From contig JAGXSR010000002.1 in the NCBI GenBank assembly GCA_018333405.1, positions 1 to 6,786 on the forward strand: DNA of 6,786 bases, read 5' to 3'. The stretch is from Dethiobacter sp. Its GTDB lineage: Bacteria > Bacillota > Dethiobacteria > DTU022. The notes beneath the pieces are model-generated. The model made no database searches, was not told the DNA's origin, and worked only from the letters and a program-made list of their open reading frames with translations. Positions 5,244 to 6,786 of the stretch are shown here, piece after piece; positions within the stretch are counted from its first letter, which is position 1; the number at the start of each line of letters is the position of its first letter. The position numbers and the translations under genes are program-made.

Positions 5244-6578
5244 TTACTGCTCTTCTTTAACCGCTTCTTCCAAAATATTCAGGCCCAAAGTCAGGTGTTC
5301 GTCAGGGATGTTCACCGGCATCAGCAGCCGGATCACGTTACTGTAAATACCGGCTGTAATTACTATAAGCCCTTTTTTATGGCAACGGGCGATAATCGCT
5401 TTGGCCCGATCTGAATCCGGCGCCTTGCTTGCCTGATCCTTGACCAGCTCCATGGCTTGCATAGCGCCTAAGCCGCGCACATCGCCGATAAAATCATGTT
5501 CTTGTTTTAGCTTCAGCAGGCGCGCGCGCACCTTCTCTCCGGTTTTCTGAGCCATTGAAGCAAAATCTTCCCGCTCCGTAAGATCCATAACGGCCAGGGC
5601 CGCGGCGCAGGCCACCGGGTTTCCGCCATAGGTGCCGCCGATCTCGCCCGGGCCGGCCGCATCCATGATCTCAGCACGCCCGGTCAGCGCGCTTAAAGGC
5701 AGACCGCCGGCCACAGACTTGGCCGTAGTCATCAAGTCGGGCTCCACCTGGTAATATTCACTGGCAAAACGATGGCCCGTACGGTAAAAGCCGGTCTGAA
5801 TTTCATCCATGATCAACAGCACATTGTGGCGCCGGCAGATTTCATGCAAGACCCGGAAGTAGTCCGGCGGGGCAGCTATAAAACCTCCTTCACCCTGCAC
5901 CGGTTCGGCGATTACCGCGGCTACCGACTCGGCAGGACATTCAGCAGAAAAGAAATGCTCCAGATAGCGGGCGCAGGCCAGGTCGCAGGAAGGGTAAGCT
6001 AAATTAAAACGACAGCGATAGCAGTAGGCCGAAGGAATCTTGTACACTTCGGGAGCGAAAGGACCAAAGCCAAATTTATACGGTTTTACTTTGGAGGTCA
6101 GCGTCATGGCCATCAGGGTACGTCCATGAAAAGCGTTATCCAATGCGACGATGGCTGGTTTGTTGGTAAAGCGCCGAGCCAGTTTTACCGCGTTTTCCAC
6201 CGCTTCGGCCCCGCTGTTGAACAGAGCCGATTTTTTGGGAAAGCTGCCTGGGACAATCTGATTTAACCTCTCCGCTACACGTAAATATGGCTCGTAACTG
6301 GCCACCATGAAACAGGTGTGCAGGTATTTGCCGGCTTGTTCCCGGATAGCCTCCACCACCGCCGGATGAGTATGACCACAGTTCACCACCCCGATCCCGC
6401 TTACAAAATCGATTAGTACGTTTCCGTCTACGTCTTCCACCAAGGCGCCCCGGGCCTCCTTGACAAATACGGGCAGAGCGCAGGAAATTCCCCGGGCAAT
6501 GTTCTGCTGGCGAAGTTTAAGCAGCTCCTGGGATTGCGCACCCGGTAAGGCTGAGTTTATGCCGATTCGATCTTCCAC
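5244..6578 (-). CDS. gabT: 4-aminobutyrate aminotransferase (class III, PLP-dependent)
   Basis: Transfers the amino group of GABA to 2-oxoglutarate, giving succinate semialdehyde and glutamate; cytoplasmic PLP enzyme of fold type I. It has 444 residues, slightly longer than E. coli GabT (about 426). The PLP phosphate segment NSGAEAVENAVKLAR is at 121-135 and FHGRT at 150-154. EPVQGEGG includes Glu230, MDEIQTG includes Asp258, the Schiff-base Lys287 is in TTAKSVAGG, and Arg417 is in NVIRLLMP. The spacings between Glu230, Asp258, Lys287 and Arg417 equal those of Glu211, Asp239, Lys268 and Arg398 in E. coli GabT, supporting omega-amino acid specificity. Between Arg153 and Glu230 there is extra sequence with four cysteines (186, 189, 198, 202). 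The start is GTG, chosen because AAGGAGGAG lies 8 bases ahead and the next in-frame Met is far inside the conserved domain. First gene of the - strand cluster. 5-Aminovalerate or acetylornithine transaminase are less likely alternatives. Confidence 0.92.
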   Translation of the reverse strand: MEDRIGINSALPGAQSQELLKLRQQNIARGISCALPVFVKEARGALVEDVDGNVLIDFVSGIGVVNCGHTHPAVVEAIREQAGKYLHTCFMVASYEPYLRVAERLNQIVPGSFPKKSALFNSGAEAVENAVKLARRFTNKPAIVALDNAFHGRTLMAMTLTSKVKPYKFGFGPFAPEVYKIPSAYCYRCRFNLAYPSCDLACARYLEHFFSAECPAESVAAVIAEPVQGEGGFIAAPPDYFRVLHEICRRHNVLLIMDEIQTGFYRTGHRFASEYYQVEPDLMTTAKSVAGGLPLSALTGRAEIMDAAGPGEIGGTYGGNPVACAAALAVMDLTEREDFASMAQKTGEKVRARLLKLKQEHDFIGDVRGLGAMQAMELVKDQASKAPDSDRAKAIIARCHKKGLIVITAGIYSNVIRLLMPVNIPDEHLTLGLNILEEAVKEEQ

Positions 6579-6786
6579 AGACTACTCCTCCTTGTATACT
6601 CTAGTTTGGATACACCGCTGTTAGTACTTAGACGATCCGTTCCCGGCCCGGGCCCAAGTTTAAATGTTGAGGCGGGCGGCCCGGTGCGCTCCGTATAAAG
6701 CGCGCCGCAGGCCGGACGCCCCACGGTAATCAGAAGAGGGCCGGGGGCTCCGGTAGAACATACTTTTTTTATGGTCAGCTTTCCGG
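6557..6786 (-). other. Region upstream of gabT with an open frame running in from the right edge; not recognised
   Basis: One - strand frame is open from the right edge to a TAA at 6557-6559, giving 76 codons that would overlap the gabT start by 22 bases. It includes GPLLITVGRPACGALYTE and then a Gly/Pro-rich stretch. A second frame is open from the edge to a TAA at 6660-6662. I recognise neither, and GC-rich sequence easily stays open by chance. The stretch also holds a GGCCCGGGCC palindrome (6645-6654), one ATTTAAAC (6658-6665) and the TGTAT-N12-ATACA dyad next to the ribosome binding site. I see no clear -35/-10 pair. It may be the tail of an upstream gene, a leader, or both. Confidence 0.25.
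6585..6593 (-). promoter_or_regulatory. Strong ribosome binding site fixing the GTG start of gabT
   Basis: The - strand reads AAGGAGGAG here, with GGAGG 8 bases before the GTG at 6576-6578. This near-perfect Shine-Dalgarno decides the non-ATG start. It overlaps by one base the inverted repeat TGTAT-N12-ATACA (6593-6614), which could influence its accessibility. Confidence 0.8.

Noticed and set aside
6593..6614. TGTAT-N12-ATACA dyad next to the gabT ribosome binding site as an operator
   Set aside because: Only five paired bases with no second copy in the window; noted in the upstream-region entry but too weak to stand alone.
6645..6654. GGCCCGGGCC palindrome upstream of gabT
   Set aside because: A 10-bp palindrome in very GC-rich DNA with no U-run or repeat partner; likely composition.

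Overview
The window holds the 3' end of one gene on the + strand and four complete genes on the - strand. Together the four encode a route from 4-aminobutyrate (GABA) to crotonyl-CoA. The best-supported source is an anaerobic bacterium of the class Clostridia, probably a moderately GC-rich Peptococcaceae or Syntrophomonas-like fermenter or syntroph. The reasons are the oxygen-sensitive radical enzyme 4-hydroxybutyryl-CoA dehydratase, which closely matches the Clostridium aminobutyricum enzyme, the strong AAGGAGG-type ribosome binding sites, and an archaeal-type aspartyl-tRNA synthetase of the kind found in many Clostridia. This placement is inference; no 16S or other marker is present.

Layout from left to right. 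Positions 2-616 (+) carry the C-terminal part of an archaeal-type, probably non-discriminating aspartyl-tRNA synthetase. Positions 617-857 are the space between convergent genes and contain a strong 13-bp hairpin at 747-788. Next, all on the - strand and read right to left, are gabT (5244-6578), abfD (3445-4896), abfT (2090-3388) and an iron-dependent alcohol dehydrogenase (858-2018). A 347-base gap separates gabT from abfD and carries several dyad elements and a possible internal promoter. The abfD-abfT and abfT-dehydrogenase gaps are short (56 and 71 bases). At the right edge (6557-6786, - strand) one reading frame stays open into the gabT start, but I do not recognise it.

How the genes work together (family knowledge plus context). 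GabT would transaminate GABA to succinate semialdehyde. The iron alcohol dehydrogenase would reduce this to 4-hydroxybutyrate. AbfT would transfer CoA from acetyl-CoA or butyryl-CoA to give 4-hydroxybutyryl-CoA. AbfD would dehydrate and isomerise this to crotonyl-CoA, which enters butyrate formation or beta-oxidation encoded elsewhere. After gabT, the gene order is the reverse of the reaction order. All key catalytic residues I could check are present in the four enzymes, so nothing suggests decay.

This is a known pathway rather than a new system. The parts most worth a second look are a four-cysteine insertion in GabT, the dyad-rich gap before abfD, a motif shared by the two leader regions, and the uncertain substrate of the alcohol dehydrogenase. 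No RNA genes, CRISPR arrays, insertion sequences or regulator genes were seen.
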